A stretch of DNA of 36,243 bases. Source: Deferribacteraceae bacterium (GTDB lineage: Bacteria > Chrysiogenota > Deferribacteres > Deferribacterales > Deferrivibrionaceae). Of the stretch, positions 7,504 through 16,478 are shown in pieces. The stretch lies in assembly GCA_020054865.1 (NCBI GenBank), contig JAIHAR010000020.1, forward strand, positions 1 through 36,243. Reading direction: 5' to 3'. The notes under the pieces are model-generated. The model saw only the letters and a program-made list of their open reading frames with translations, ran no database searches and was not told the origin of the DNA. The stretch's first letter is position 1; every line of letters begins with the position of its first letter. Made by a program: the position numbers and the translations under genes.

Positions 7504-9593
7504 TGAAAAAGCTCTATTTGCAATTTATCTGGCACATGCATCAGCCTTACTATAAAGACCCTGAAACGGGGCAATATCTTTTACCATGGGTGTTTTTACA
7601 CGGCACAAAGGATTATCTTGAAATACCGAGATATTATGAGCTTTATAATGCTAAAGGGACTTTCAACTTTGTCCCTTCACTGTTAAGGCAGATAAAAGAC
7701 TACTGCAGTCTTGATGTCAATGACAGACTCATAAAACTAATAAAGGCTAACGATAAATTTTTACCCGAAAAAGATTATGAGTTTCTTGTGCCAGCCATGT
7801 TTATGGCAAACTTGCAAAATATGATTTCAAGGTCAGATAGATATAAAGAGCTTTATGAAAAATTTTCCAATGACAGGCATTCGCGGTTCAACTATCAGGA
7901 ACTTCTTGATTTGAAAGTACAGTTTTTACTTGCGTGGACGGGAGAATTTATAAGGGAGGAATCGTCACTTATAAAATCATTAATTGTAAAGGACAGAGAT
8001 TTTAATGAGGATGAGAAAGATTCTCTTTTGAAAATTTTGACAGGAAAGATCGGATATATTTTTGATTATTATAAAAAATTATACTCAAATAATAAGATAG
8101 AGCTTAGTGTAACTCCATACTACCATCCTATTTTCCCGCTTCTTCTTGATATGAAATCAGCACTTGAGGTAAAAAGAGACATAAAAATTCCGGAAAATGC
8201 GTTTTCATTGGAGGATGATGCAATCTGGAACCTTACGGAGGGATTAAAAGAATTTGAAAAATATTTTGGGATAAAGCCTAAAGGTGTATGGCCTGCTGAA
8301 GGTTCGGTGAGCAATAATGCAGTGTCAATTTTTGGTGATTATTTTAAGTGGTGTGCCACAGATGAAGACGTGTTGTCAAACTCCCTTAAAATTAATCTGA
8401 AACTCTCTGAAAATAGAAGCAATTTATATAAAAGATACATTTATTCAGACAAAAAAATATCTATATTTTTCAGAGACAAACATTTGAGCGATCTTATCGG
8501 CTTTGTATATTCAAAAATGGATGCAGTTGATGCTGCCTGCGACTTTATAAAAAAACTCAAAAATATTTACGACTTATGTGAACATGAGCCTGTTGTTACA
8601 GTTATTTTGGATGGTGAGAATGCATGGGAATTTTATAAGAAAAATGCTTCCGATTTTTTTCATGCACTTTTTGAAAGACTTATGAAAATTGAGTGGATTG
8701 AAACAGTTACTCCAACCGAAATGATAAAAAAGAATAACGATAATGCTGGGAAGCTGGGAAATATTGTTGCAGGGTCATGGATTTACGGCGATTTTACCAC
8801 ATGGGTGGGACACCCAGAAAAAAACAAGGCCTGGGAATATGTTTTCCTTGTTAAGAAAGATTTGATGAATTTTGAGAAAAATGGCTCACATATAAAAAAT
8901 ATTGATGAAGCCAAAAATAATTTGAGAGTAGCAGAAGGTAGCGATTGGTTCTGGTGGTATGGGGATGACCATTACACGTCACAGGCTGGTGTGTTTGATT
9001 ATCTTTTCAGAAGCAATCTAATTGCAGTTTACAAAAAAATAGGCGTTAACCCACCATCATTTTTGTATGAGCCTATAAAGAAGCAGGATACGGCTTCGCA
9101 GAGAATTATATATCCGAAAAATTTTATTTCTCCTGACATAAATGGGGTTGTTGACAATTATTTTGAATATTTAGGTGCAGGGGAAGTAAATTTAAAATAT
9201 GATATGTCTTCAATGAATATCGGAGAAAATATTTTATCAAAGATGCTGTGGGGATTTGACAGAGAAAATTTTTATATTATGCTTGATTTGAAGTTGGAAA
9301 ATTTATCCATAGAAAAACTCTTTCTTGAGATAAAGCTTTTTAACTCTAATGACTATTTCTTGAAATACTATTTTGGTTCAAAAAATTTGATTTCAAATAT
9401 TCCAGAAGGAGATTTTAATGTTTCATTTGAGACTGTTTTTGAAATGGGGGTTAGTCTCAATCTCTTTCACTCTAAAAGGGTAGATATCTTTTTTAGTGTA
9501 TATGATGAAAAAAAACTTATTGACAAGGCTCCGCTATATTCACCATTAAGGTTGAATCTTTATAGTTTTAATATAAACGAATGGATTGTGTGA
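7503..9593 (+). CDS. GH57 glycoside hydrolase, amylopullulanase/alpha-amylase-like
   Basis: A 696-residue retaining GH57 enzyme (COG1449) expected to hydrolyse alpha-1,4 and perhaps alpha-1,6 bonds of glucans. All five GH57 regions are visible: HMHQP at 11-15, GVWPAEG at 261-267, WCATDED with the probable nucleophile E288, ILDGENAWE with the probable acid/base D370, and the final EGSDWFWWYGDDHYTSQ block near 480. The motif set is that of the amylopullulanase/uncharacterised COG1449 branch, not of the glucanotransferase or branching branches. There is no signal peptide (MKKLYLQFIWHMH), so it works on intracellular glucan. I start at ATG 7503 inside TAATG of the previous gene, with GGAAGAG as ribosome site; a GTG 18 bases upstream is less likely. 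The last 170 residues are probably a beta-sandwich. Confidence 0.9.
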   Translation: MKKLYLQFIWHMHQPYYKDPETGQYLLPWVFLHGTKDYLEIPRYYELYNAKGTFNFVPSLLRQIKDYCSLDVNDRLIKLIKANDKFLPEKDYEFLVPAMFMANLQNMISRSDRYKELYEKFSNDRHSRFNYQELLDLKVQFLLAWTGEFIREESSLIKSLIVKDRDFNEDEKDSLLKILTGKIGYIFDYYKKLYSNNKIELSVTPYYHPIFPLLLDMKSALEVKRDIKIPENAFSLEDDAIWNLTEGLKEFEKYFGIKPKGVWPAEGSVSNNAVSIFGDYFKWCATDEDVLSNSLKINLKLSENRSNLYKRYIYSDKKISIFFRDKHLSDLIGFVYSKMDAVDAACDFIKKLKNIYDLCEHEPVVTVILDGENAWEFYKKNASDFFHALFERLMKIEWIETVTPTEMIKKNNDNAGKLGNIVAGSWIYGDFTTWVGHPEKNKAWEYVFLVKKDLMNFEKNGSHIKNIDEAKNNLRVAEGSDWFWWYGDDHYTSQAGVFDYLFRSNLIAVYKKIGVNPPSFLYEPIKKQDTASQRIIYPKNFISPDINGVVDNYFEYLGAGEVNLKYDMSSMNIGENILSKMLWGFDRENFYIMLDLKLENLSIEKLFLEIKLFNSNDYFLKYYFGSKNLISNIPEGDFNVSFETVFEMGVSLNLFHSKRVDIFFSVYDEKKLIDKAPLYSPLRLNLYSFNINEWIV

Positions 9594-9600
9594 GGTCATT

Positions 9601-11631
9601 ATGGGAATCCCGGTATTGTTTGGCATCCACTGTCACCAGCCAGTGGACAATTTTAGTAAAGTTGTTGATGAAATAATAGAAAAAAGCTATCGCCCTTTTT
9701 TTGAAAAGGTACTTCCTTTTAAGTGGTTTAAATTTTCAGTTCATTTTAGTGGATGGCTTCTTGATTATATAAGGGTAAATTCAGCGGATACTTTCAAAAT
9801 GATGAAAAAACTTGCAGACGAGAATAGGATAGAATTTTTTACCGGTGGATATTATGAGCCGGTACTTTCTTCAATCCCTTCAAAAGATAGAATAGGCCAG
9901 ATATTAAAGCTTTCTAAGTTTATAGAAAACTACTTTGGACAAAAGCCAAAAGGTTTATGGCTTACTGAAAGGGTATGGGACGCTGCCATTGTTCCGGATG
10001 TGGCAGAATGCGGTATGGAATATCTTATTGTTGATGATTACCATTTTACTTCCGTTGGATTTTTCAAAGATAGTCTTTACGGTTATTTCAACACAGAGCA
10101 GGATGGTGTCTTGATGAAGGTTTTCCCCATAGACCAGAAACTCAGATATCTTGTGCCTTTCAAAGAGCCGGAAATAATATCCGGATATCTTGATGAAATT
10201 GAAAGAAAGGGGGGCTTGTGCGGCTGTCTTTTTGATGATGGGGAAAAGTTTGGAGTCTGGCCAAAAACATATAAATGGGTATATGAGGATGGCTGGTTTG
10301 ACAGATTTTTTGAACTTTTTGAGAAGTCAGAGCATAATTTTGAGCTTTTTTCTCATTTTGTCAAAAATATTAAACCAAACGGTTTTGCCTATCTGCCTGT
10401 GACCTCTTATATGGAAATGGGGGAATGGTCGCTATTTGCCGATAAGTTTATAGAGCTTAAATCACTGGAGAAATTTATAAAATCAACCGAATACAAAGAA
10501 AGTGCCGAAACATTTATAAAAGGTTCAATCTGGAAAAATTTCTTTATAAAGTATCCGGAGAGTAACTACATTCATAAGCGGATGCTTCATGTTTCCAAAA
10601 TGAATGATTTTCAAGATGAGCATTTGACAGACCTCATTTACAGGGCACAGTGCAATGATGTCTTCTGGCATGGAATCTTTGGAGGTATTTACCTTCCCAA
10701 TTTAAGGGATAATGCTTACAGATACATTATCGAGGCTGAAAGTATTCTGGATAGGAAACTGAATCTGTTAAATAAAGTGTATGAGCAGGATATTTTAATG
10801 GATGGATTTAAACAGGTAATAATAAATACAGAGAAAATTAAATATGTATACAATCCTGCTGTGGGGGCAGGGCTTGTTTTTCTTGATGTAAAGAAGTATG
10901 GCCTTAATCTGCTTAATACAATGAGCCGCCGTTTTGAGGGGTATCACAAACAACTGATTAGCTCTGACGAAATTAAGAATCAGGAGGACACAGGGATTTC
11001 AACAATACATGAAATAGATATAAATCTTACTGAAGAGATGAAGTCAAAGATTGCATTTGACTGGTATAACAGGCAATCTTTTATTGATCATTTTCTGGAT
11101 GATTGGGATTTTTCGAAGATAAAAAGGTGTGAGTTTAAGGAAATTGGCGACTTTGTAAACAAAACATTTAAAAACGAAATTTTTGATGATTGCGTTGTCT
11201 TTACAAGAAGTGGAGGGATATACAGAGAAGGGGTAAAATACGATACGTCGCTTGGTAAAAAATTTATAAGAGAAGATGATAATATAATATTTGAATATGA
11301 GATCAGAAGTGAAGCTGAAAATCTGTTTTTTATGCTGGAATTTAATTTTCATTTTTTTGACAATGAAAATGTTTTTCTTGAAGGGTTAAAGGGTGAAGGT
11401 TTGCTTGAAGCTAAAAGGGTCTATAAAATTTTATCCAGAGATTCAAAATTGGGGATTGAAATAAATTTTCAAGATAAACTTCCTGAAAAAGCTGCCTTCT
11501 ACCGTGTTGAAACAGTATCCCAGTCAGAGTCGGGTGCAGATCTTACCTTGCAGGGGGTAAGTCTTAATTTTATTTTTAAATTTGATAAAAATCTTAAATT
11601 TAAAGGGATATTTAAAGTTTTGGGGGTCTAA
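9601..11631 (+). CDS. GH57 4-alpha-glucanotransferase (Thermococcus litoralis type)
   Basis: A 676-residue disproportionating enzyme that transfers maltooligosaccharide chains between alpha-1,4-glucans. It matches the T. litoralis 4-alpha-glucanotransferase in layout: HCHQP at 10-14, GGYYEP at 82-87, GLWLTERVWD with the nucleophile E123 (the same number as in the litoralis enzyme), and FDDGEKFGVWP from 211 carrying the acid/base Asp. After the catalytic barrel come a helical DUF1925 region (about 290-380) and a DUF1926 beta-sandwich to the end, both specific to this subfamily. Start ATG 9601 has TGAGG five bases upstream and follows the previous stop by 7 bases; the TTG at 9586 lies inside the previous gene. 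No signal peptide is present. In the operon it would process the limit dextrins left by phosphorylase. Confidence 0.93.
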   Translation: MGIPVLFGIHCHQPVDNFSKVVDEIIEKSYRPFFEKVLPFKWFKFSVHFSGWLLDYIRVNSADTFKMMKKLADENRIEFFTGGYYEPVLSSIPSKDRIGQILKLSKFIENYFGQKPKGLWLTERVWDAAIVPDVAECGMEYLIVDDYHFTSVGFFKDSLYGYFNTEQDGVLMKVFPIDQKLRYLVPFKEPEIISGYLDEIERKGGLCGCLFDDGEKFGVWPKTYKWVYEDGWFDRFFELFEKSEHNFELFSHFVKNIKPNGFAYLPVTSYMEMGEWSLFADKFIELKSLEKFIKSTEYKESAETFIKGSIWKNFFIKYPESNYIHKRMLHVSKMNDFQDEHLTDLIYRAQCNDVFWHGIFGGIYLPNLRDNAYRYIIEAESILDRKLNLLNKVYEQDILMDGFKQVIINTEKIKYVYNPAVGAGLVFLDVKKYGLNLLNTMSRRFEGYHKQLISSDEIKNQEDTGISTIHEIDINLTEEMKSKIAFDWYNRQSFIDHFLDDWDFSKIKRCEFKEIGDFVNKTFKNEIFDDCVVFTRSGGIYREGVKYDTSLGKKFIREDDNIIFEYEIRSEAENLFFMLEFNFHFFDNENVFLEGLKGEGLLEAKRVYKILSRDSKLGIEINFQDKLPEKAAFYRVETVSQSESGADLTLQGVSLNFIFKFDKNLKFKGIFKVLGV

Positions 11632-12651
11632 TTGACTGAGATGCGATTTAACCCGATAAGCGGGGAGTGGATTCTTATATCACCTGACAGAGGTGAACGT
11701 GGGGATTATTTTCTAAAAGAGAAAGAGGACGAAAGTTTTGGTCCGGGAAATTGCCCATTTTGTCCGGGCAACGAAGGTATGATAGGAAAGATTATATATG
11801 GGATAAAAGATTATGAAAAACTTGCAGGTGAATATCTGTTAAAAGTTATCCCTAACAAATACCCTCTCTTTACCGTGGAGCAGGATAAAATTTCTTATTC
11901 TGTTGGTACCTATGATTATCATTCTACAGTTGGAGCGCACGAAGTAATAATAGAAAGCAGAGAGCATAATCTAAAGCTAAGTGAATACTCAGACAAAATG
12001 TGGTTTAATATATTTAATGCTGTCAAAGAAAGAGGGAATGATTTGAGCAGAGATATACGTATAAAATTTATTTCATTTTTTAAAAATTACGGATTTTTAG
12101 CTGGCGCTACAATGAAACACCCCCATTCTCAAATTGTAGGGATGCCTGTGGTTCCACACAGAGTGACTGAAGAGATTCAAAGGGGGATGGAGTTTTATGA
12201 AGAAAAAGACAGATGCCTTTTCTGTGATGTTTTAAGGTTTGAATCAGAAAGTGAAAGAAAACTGTTTGTAACCGAGCATTTTATTTCATTCATTCCATAT
12301 GCATCAAGATACCCTTTCCAGGTGGAAATTTATCCTAAAAGGCACAGTCATAATTTCTTTGAAATAACCGATGTACAGATCAATGACCTGTCACTTATGC
12401 TGATAAAAATATTTCAGGCTTACAATGAACATTTGGGAGATATCCCGCTTAATATGGTTTTGTACAGTTGTCCTGTAAACCTGGAGGGGCCGATGCATGA
12501 GAAGTTGAAGCATATAAATTTGTTTTACCATTATCACATAAAAATAATTCCAAGGATTAACAAATACGGTGGAATTGAGTGCGGCTTTGGTCTTCATGTA
12601 AACCCGGTTGCACCGGAATTTGCAGCAAAGGTTTTGAAAGGTGAAAAATGA
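11632..12651 (+). CDS. galT: GalT-family hexose-1-phosphate nucleotidylyltransferase
   Basis: A 339-residue HIT-superfamily protein of the galactose-1-phosphate uridylyltransferase family. Zinc-type cysteines lie at C41 and C44 (CPFCPGNE), with IPNKYPLF at 73-80 and GAHEVIIES at 101-109. The nucleotidylyl-accepting histidine is expected at H165 in MKHPHSQ (161-167), and a second CLFC pair follows near 195. The motif reads H-P-H-S-Q as in many bacterial GalT-like proteins and plant ADP-glucose phosphorylase, not GCSNPHPHGQ of E. coli GalT. Conversion between NDP-glucose and glucose-1-phosphate inside a glycogen operon would fit that activity better than galactose catabolism (inference). The start is TTG 11632 with GGGGG five bases upstream; ATG 11641 is the alternative. 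It abuts the previous stop directly and overlaps glgA by 4 bases. Confidence 0.82.
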   Translation: MTEMRFNPISGEWILISPDRGERGDYFLKEKEDESFGPGNCPFCPGNEGMIGKIIYGIKDYEKLAGEYLLKVIPNKYPLFTVEQDKISYSVGTYDYHSTVGAHEVIIESREHNLKLSEYSDKMWFNIFNAVKERGNDLSRDIRIKFISFFKNYGFLAGATMKHPHSQIVGMPVVPHRVTEEIQRGMEFYEEKDRCLFCDVLRFESESERKLFVTEHFISFIPYASRYPFQVEIYPKRHSHNFFEITDVQINDLSLMLIKIFQAYNEHLGDIPLNMVLYSCPVNLEGPMHEKLKHINLFYHYHIKIIPRINKYGGIECGFGLHVNPVAPEFAAKVLKGEK

Positions 12652-14057
12652 ATATTGTCCATATTACAAGTGAGGTTTATCCGTTTTCAAAAACAGGTGG
12701 TCTTGCTGATGTTTTATATTCTTTGCCTGTTGCCCAAAGGAAAATGGGTAACAAAGTCTATGTGATATCACCACTTTATAAGAATATACTTAAAAACTTT
12801 GAAGATATAAAATTTAGCGGCAGAAAGACATGGGTGGACACAGAGCTTGGTATCTACGAATTTGGTATTTTTACCACTGTCAAAGAAGGCGTCACTTTTA
12901 TTTTTTTATCAAACCTTTTTCTGTTTGAAAGGGGGGGATACTACGGGAAAGATGGGGCGGATTACGAAGATAATTTTTTAATATTTGGTGCTTTTTCAAA
13001 AGCTGCACTTAATTTGGTCAAATACTTTATAGGCAAAACAGACATAATACATTGCCATGATTGGCAGGCAGCCCTGGTGCCAGCGGTGGGGAAGACAGAA
13101 TTTTACGATATAAATGCAAAGTATTTTTTTACTATACACAATCTTGCTTTTCAGGGGATCTTTGATTTTGATAATGTGTTAAAATTGAAGATTGATCCAT
13201 GGCTGTGCGGCCTTGAATGTCTTGAATTTTACGGCAGGGCAAACTTTTTGAAGGCTGGAATTGCCATGGCAGATTTTGTGACAACGGTAAGCCCCACTTA
13301 TGCCAAAGAGGTGTTAAGACCTGAATATGGTTTCGGGCTTGATGGGTTTTTGAATAAACACAAAGGTAAGTTTGCCGGGATATTAAACGGGCTTGATTAT
13401 AACGTATGGAATCCTGCCACAGACAAATTTATATTTGATAATTATGATGAAAAAAACATTTCCGGAAAGTTTACCAATAAAGCAAAACTCTGCAATTTGT
13501 ATAATTTGGATGAGCGATTGCCCCTTTTTGGATTTGTATCCAGATTTACGGAACAAAAAGGGATATATTTGATTATTGATGCTTTAAATGAGACATATTT
13601 TGGTGCAAATTTTATTTTTCTTGGTGATGGTGATATTTTCGCCAGAAGCAGGCTCAAGTTGATTGAAAATAAACCAAATATCCGGATTGTTTATGGCTAT
13701 AATGAAACGCTTAGCAGAAAAATTTATGCTTCATCCGACTTTTATCTTATGCCTTCAAGGTTTGAGCCCTGTGGTATTTCTCAATTAATAGCAATGAGAT
13801 ATGGGGCTGTTCCTGTGGTTAGAAGCACCGGCGGTTTGGTTGATACGGTAGTGGATGTAGGTAGTGACAATGGACACGGCATAGTTTTTGATAATTATAC
13901 TGTAAGTGACCTTAAAAATGCAATCAATAGAGCAGTCAATATGTATATTGAAAAAAAACTTGAACCCCTCATTTTAAAAAATATGAAAAAAAATTATTCC
14001 TGGGTGAAATCGGCACAGGAGTATGTTAAACTGTATGAAAAAGTTTTAAATATATAG
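12648..14057 (+). CDS. glgA: Glycogen synthase (GT5)
   Basis: This enzyme adds glucose from ADP-glucose (or another NDP-glucose) to the non-reducing end of alpha-1,4-glucan. It has 469 residues, normal for bacterial GlgA (about 475). The N-terminal YPFSKTGGLADVLYSLP holds the KTGGL lysine (K15) that binds the nucleotide sugar phosphates. HCHDWQAALVP lies near 138, VSRFTEQKG near 298, and the C-terminal PSRFEPCGISQLIAMRYG with RSTGGL carries the catalytic Glu of the GT-B fold. The ATG overlaps the galT TGA (ATGA), so translation is coupled. A run of seven G at 12931-12937 lies inside the gene but the frame is intact. Confidence 0.96.
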   Translation: MNIVHITSEVYPFSKTGGLADVLYSLPVAQRKMGNKVYVISPLYKNILKNFEDIKFSGRKTWVDTELGIYEFGIFTTVKEGVTFIFLSNLFLFERGGYYGKDGADYEDNFLIFGAFSKAALNLVKYFIGKTDIIHCHDWQAALVPAVGKTEFYDINAKYFFTIHNLAFQGIFDFDNVLKLKIDPWLCGLECLEFYGRANFLKAGIAMADFVTTVSPTYAKEVLRPEYGFGLDGFLNKHKGKFAGILNGLDYNVWNPATDKFIFDNYDEKNISGKFTNKAKLCNLYNLDERLPLFGFVSRFTEQKGIYLIIDALNETYFGANFIFLGDGDIFARSRLKLIENKPNIRIVYGYNETLSRKIYASSDFYLMPSRFEPCGISQLIAMRYGAVPVVRSTGGLVDTVVDVGSDNGHGIVFDNYTVSDLKNAINRAVNMYIEKKLEPLILKNMKKNYSWVKSAQEYVKLYEKVLNI

Positions 14058-14066
14058 GAGGGTGTC

Positions 14067-14786
14067 GTGAAACTCAATAACCTGAGTAAAAAGCAGCTTT
14101 ATGAAAGGGCAAAAGAGCTTGGTATAAAAGGGCGAGGCAAAATGACAAAAAGTCAACTTATAAGCGCCATTTCTCAAGTCTTAATGCCGAATAAGCTGGT
14201 GGAAAAATCTGTCGACGAAGCCAGGATTCACTTTTATCAGCTTGGTTATGAATCAGCAAAAGAGAATGACGAAAAACAGGGGAGTTTGCAGGAAAATATA
14301 GAGTTGCCCGTAAAATATAATTTTGATTATATTTTTGTTTTGCCTGTAAATCCAAGCTCGGTACATGTTTTTTGGGAAGTCACTGAGAAAACAATTAAAA
14401 CTATTGCCTATGAAAATAATATAAGTGAATTATTTTTATGCTTGAGAATATTGAGTGATAACGATGAATTTATCATAAGAAATATTTCTGATATGGGAAA
14501 CTACTATTTTAGTCAGGAAGCCCTTGTAGACAAAAATGTATGGGCGGAAATTGGTCTTTTGAGCGGCCGGGAGTTTTATGCTATTTCTGTGAGCAATTAC
14601 GTCAAAATGCCTTCAAATTATGTGAGTATTCAAGAAGATGTAGTATTTATGCAAGTTAAGGAAAATATTGCAAAAATTATAGATATTTCTCTTGGTAATG
14701 ATGAGCATAGACCTGACAGCAGCCAGATTGCAAAAAATTTTTTAAAGACAATATATTCATCGAATAAAATAAGAGGGGAAAAATGA
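14067..14786 (+). CDS. Rho_N/SAP-like plus DUF4912 protein of the glycogen operon
   Basis: A 239-residue protein of unknown activity. Residues about 3-37 (LNNLSKKQLYERAKELGIKG then KMTKSQLISAIS) form a Rho N-terminal/SAP-like helix-extended-loop-helix, a fold usually tied to nucleic-acid or protein contacts. Residues about 90-200 match DUF4912 (FVLPVNPSSVHVFWEVTEKT, then LLSGREFYAISVSNYVKMP), a compact beta domain that resembles carbohydrate-binding E-set domains in spacing of aromatics. It starts with GTG, preceded by a strong AGGAGGG, 9 bases after glgA, and its stop overlaps the branching-type enzyme (ATGA). The position between synthase and brancher suggests a glucan-binding or scaffolding role, which is inference. 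Confidence 0.75.
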   Translation: MKLNNLSKKQLYERAKELGIKGRGKMTKSQLISAISQVLMPNKLVEKSVDEARIHFYQLGYESAKENDEKQGSLQENIELPVKYNFDYIFVLPVNPSSVHVFWEVTEKTIKTIAYENNISELFLCLRILSDNDEFIIRNISDMGNYYFSQEALVDKNVWAEIGLLSGREFYAISVSNYVKMPSNYVSIQEDVVFMQVKENIAKIIDISLGNDEHRPDSSQIAKNFLKTIYSSNKIRGEK

Positions 14787-16363
14787 AAAGTTATTGGATG
14801 CTTGTTTTACATTCTCACCTGCCTTTTGTAAAACACCCTGAATACGATTATTTTCTTGAGGAACACTGGCTTTATGAGGCAATTACAGAGTGTTATGCGC
14901 CAATGTTGCTCAACTTTGAAAAACTTAAAAGTGAAGGGAAAGATTTCAGACTTACAATATCAATGACTCCGCCACTTTGCGAGATGCTGAGTGACGATTT
15001 TCTTATGGACAGATATTTGAAGTATCTTGACAGGACGCTTACGCTTTGCAAAAAAGAGATGAAAAGGACTGCAAACGATTTTGAGTTTAACCGTCTTGCC
15101 GAATTTTATTATGAGAGGATAAAACGGATAAAAAATTATGTTTTTGAAGAGTTAAACGGTAATATTTTACATGGTTACAGGAAGTTTCTTGACCTTGGGA
15201 ATATAGAAATAATTACCTGCGGGGCTACCCATGGGTTTTTGCCCTTTATAAGTGTAAATGACAGGGCAGTGAATGCTCAGATAAAGGTGGCGGTGGAATC
15301 TCACAAAAAGCATTTTGGTCAATATCCAGAAGGGATATGGTTACCTGAGTGCGCTTATTATGAGGGGCTTGATAAAATCTTACAAAAAAATGGTATAAGA
15401 TACTTTTTTGTTGATACACATGGAATAATTTTCTCAAAGCCAAGACCGGTTTATGGTGTTTACGCACCGGTTTATACATCTGAAGGTGTCGCTGCATTCG
15501 GTAGGGATGTTGCATCTTCAAGACAGGTCTGGAGCTCAAAAGAGGGGTATCCCGGTGACTACAATTACAGAGATTTTTACAGAGACGTAGGTTATGACCT
15601 TGATTTTGACTATATAAAAGACTATATCGTTCCTGACGGCACAAGGGTATTCACTGGGCTTAAATATTATAAAATTACGGGGAATACCGAGCACAAATTG
15701 CCTTATAACCCGGAAGCTGCTTTCAATAAAACCATTGACCATGCAAGACATTTCCTTCATGAACGCATCAAATTTGCTGAAGAGGTTTCAAAATATATGG
15801 ACAGGCCACCACTGATAGTATCTCCGTATGATGCTGAACTGTTTGGGCATTGGTGGTTTGAAGGACCAGATTTCATTTACAATCTTTTTAAAGAGATGTC
15901 CTATTCTGATGATATTGTCCCTATTACTCCAATGAAATATCTCAATGAATTTGAGACAAACCAAGTTGTAAGACTCAACCCTTCGTCCTGGGGGGACAAA
16001 GGTTATTTTGAAGTCTGGTTAAATGGCACAAACGACTGGATTTATAGACATATTGTGAATATCGGCAATTTTATGACAGATGCAGCAGAAAAATTTAAAG
16101 ACAGTAATGACGAAAGGGTGATAAGGTGTCTTAATCAGATGGCAAGAGAACTTCTACTTGCCCAGAGCAGTGACTGGGCCTTTCTTATGACCACAGGGAC
16201 TGCAATTGAATATGCCACAAGGCGTACAAAGGAACATATTCACAATTTTATGAGACTTTACAATATGCTTGCGAAAATGGATCTGGATTATGAGTTTTTA
16301 TCCAGTCTTGAATTTAAAAATAGCATTTTTTCAGATATGGATTTAAGGAAGTTTTACATTTAA
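14783..16363 (+). CDS. GH57/DUF1957 1,4-alpha-glucan branching-type enzyme
   Basis: A 526-residue GH57 enzyme of the branching-enzyme branch (Thermotoga AmyC, Thermococcus TK1436 and Thermus relatives), which cuts an alpha-1,4 chain and rejoins it through alpha-1,6. It shows HSHLPF near the N-terminus, GIWLPECAYYEG with the nucleophile E189, and SPYDAELFGHWWFEGPDF with the acid/base D350. The DUF1957 C-terminal helical domain ends in AQSSDWAFLMTTGTAIEYA and HIHNFMRLY, a diagnostic block. These catalytic positions lie close to E185/D349 of AmyC. It is the last gene of the operon, coupled by ATGA to the DUF4912 gene with a GAGGGG ribosome site. No GH13 GlgB is in the window, so this is the candidate brancher. 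Some family members hydrolyse more than they branch. Confidence 0.9.
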   Translation: MKSYWMLVLHSHLPFVKHPEYDYFLEEHWLYEAITECYAPMLLNFEKLKSEGKDFRLTISMTPPLCEMLSDDFLMDRYLKYLDRTLTLCKKEMKRTANDFEFNRLAEFYYERIKRIKNYVFEELNGNILHGYRKFLDLGNIEIITCGATHGFLPFISVNDRAVNAQIKVAVESHKKHFGQYPEGIWLPECAYYEGLDKILQKNGIRYFFVDTHGIIFSKPRPVYGVYAPVYTSEGVAAFGRDVASSRQVWSSKEGYPGDYNYRDFYRDVGYDLDFDYIKDYIVPDGTRVFTGLKYYKITGNTEHKLPYNPEAAFNKTIDHARHFLHERIKFAEEVSKYMDRPPLIVSPYDAELFGHWWFEGPDFIYNLFKEMSYSDDIVPITPMKYLNEFETNQVVRLNPSSWGDKGYFEVWLNGTNDWIYRHIVNIGNFMTDAAEKFKDSNDERVIRCLNQMARELLLAQSSDWAFLMTTGTAIEYATRRTKEHIHNFMRLYNMLAKMDLDYEFLSSLEFKNSIFSDMDLRKFYI

Positions 16364-16376
16364 CATGGTTTGAAAG

Positions 16377-16440
16377 GTGAGTAGGTGAGTGGGTGAATAG
16401 GTAAATCGGTGGATCGGTGAGTAGGTGAATGGGTGAATAG
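16377..16440. repeat. Eight-copy tandem octamer repeat, consensus GTGARTRG
   Basis: Eight contiguous 8-base units without indels follow the glycogen operon. In order they are GTGAGTAG, GTGAGTGG, GTGAATAG, GTAAATCG, GTGGATCG, GTGAGTAG, GTGAATGG, GTGAATAG. No complete gene overlaps it. The last three units resemble the first three in order, with one mismatch, so the array may have grown by duplication of a three-unit block. Confidence 0.85.
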
Positions 16441-16452
16441 TTTATACTAAGG

Positions 16453-16476
16453 GCGGGGGAATTCCCCCGCTTTTTT
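16453..16476 (+). terminator. Intrinsic terminator of the glycogen operon
   Basis: GCGGGGG, loop AATT, CCCCCGC (16453-16470), then six T. A 7-bp all-GC stem with a T tract is a strong Rho-independent terminator for plus-strand transcription. The minus-strand gene ends at 16479, but on that strand the stem is followed by CCTTAG rather than T, so it is mostly one-directional. Confidence 0.9.
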
Positions 16477-16478
16477 AT

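Noticed and set aside
12931-12937. Run of seven G in glgA as a phase-variation tract
   Set aside because: The run is short, the frame is intact, and a core metabolic gene is an unlikely phase-variable target.
15246-15760. Minus-strand frames of 132 and 74 codons inside the branching-type enzyme
   Set aside because: Antisense shadows of a conserved GH57 gene with no independent start signals.
16377-16440. CRISPR-like array
   Set aside because: Units are 8 bases and contiguous, with no spacers and no cas genes.
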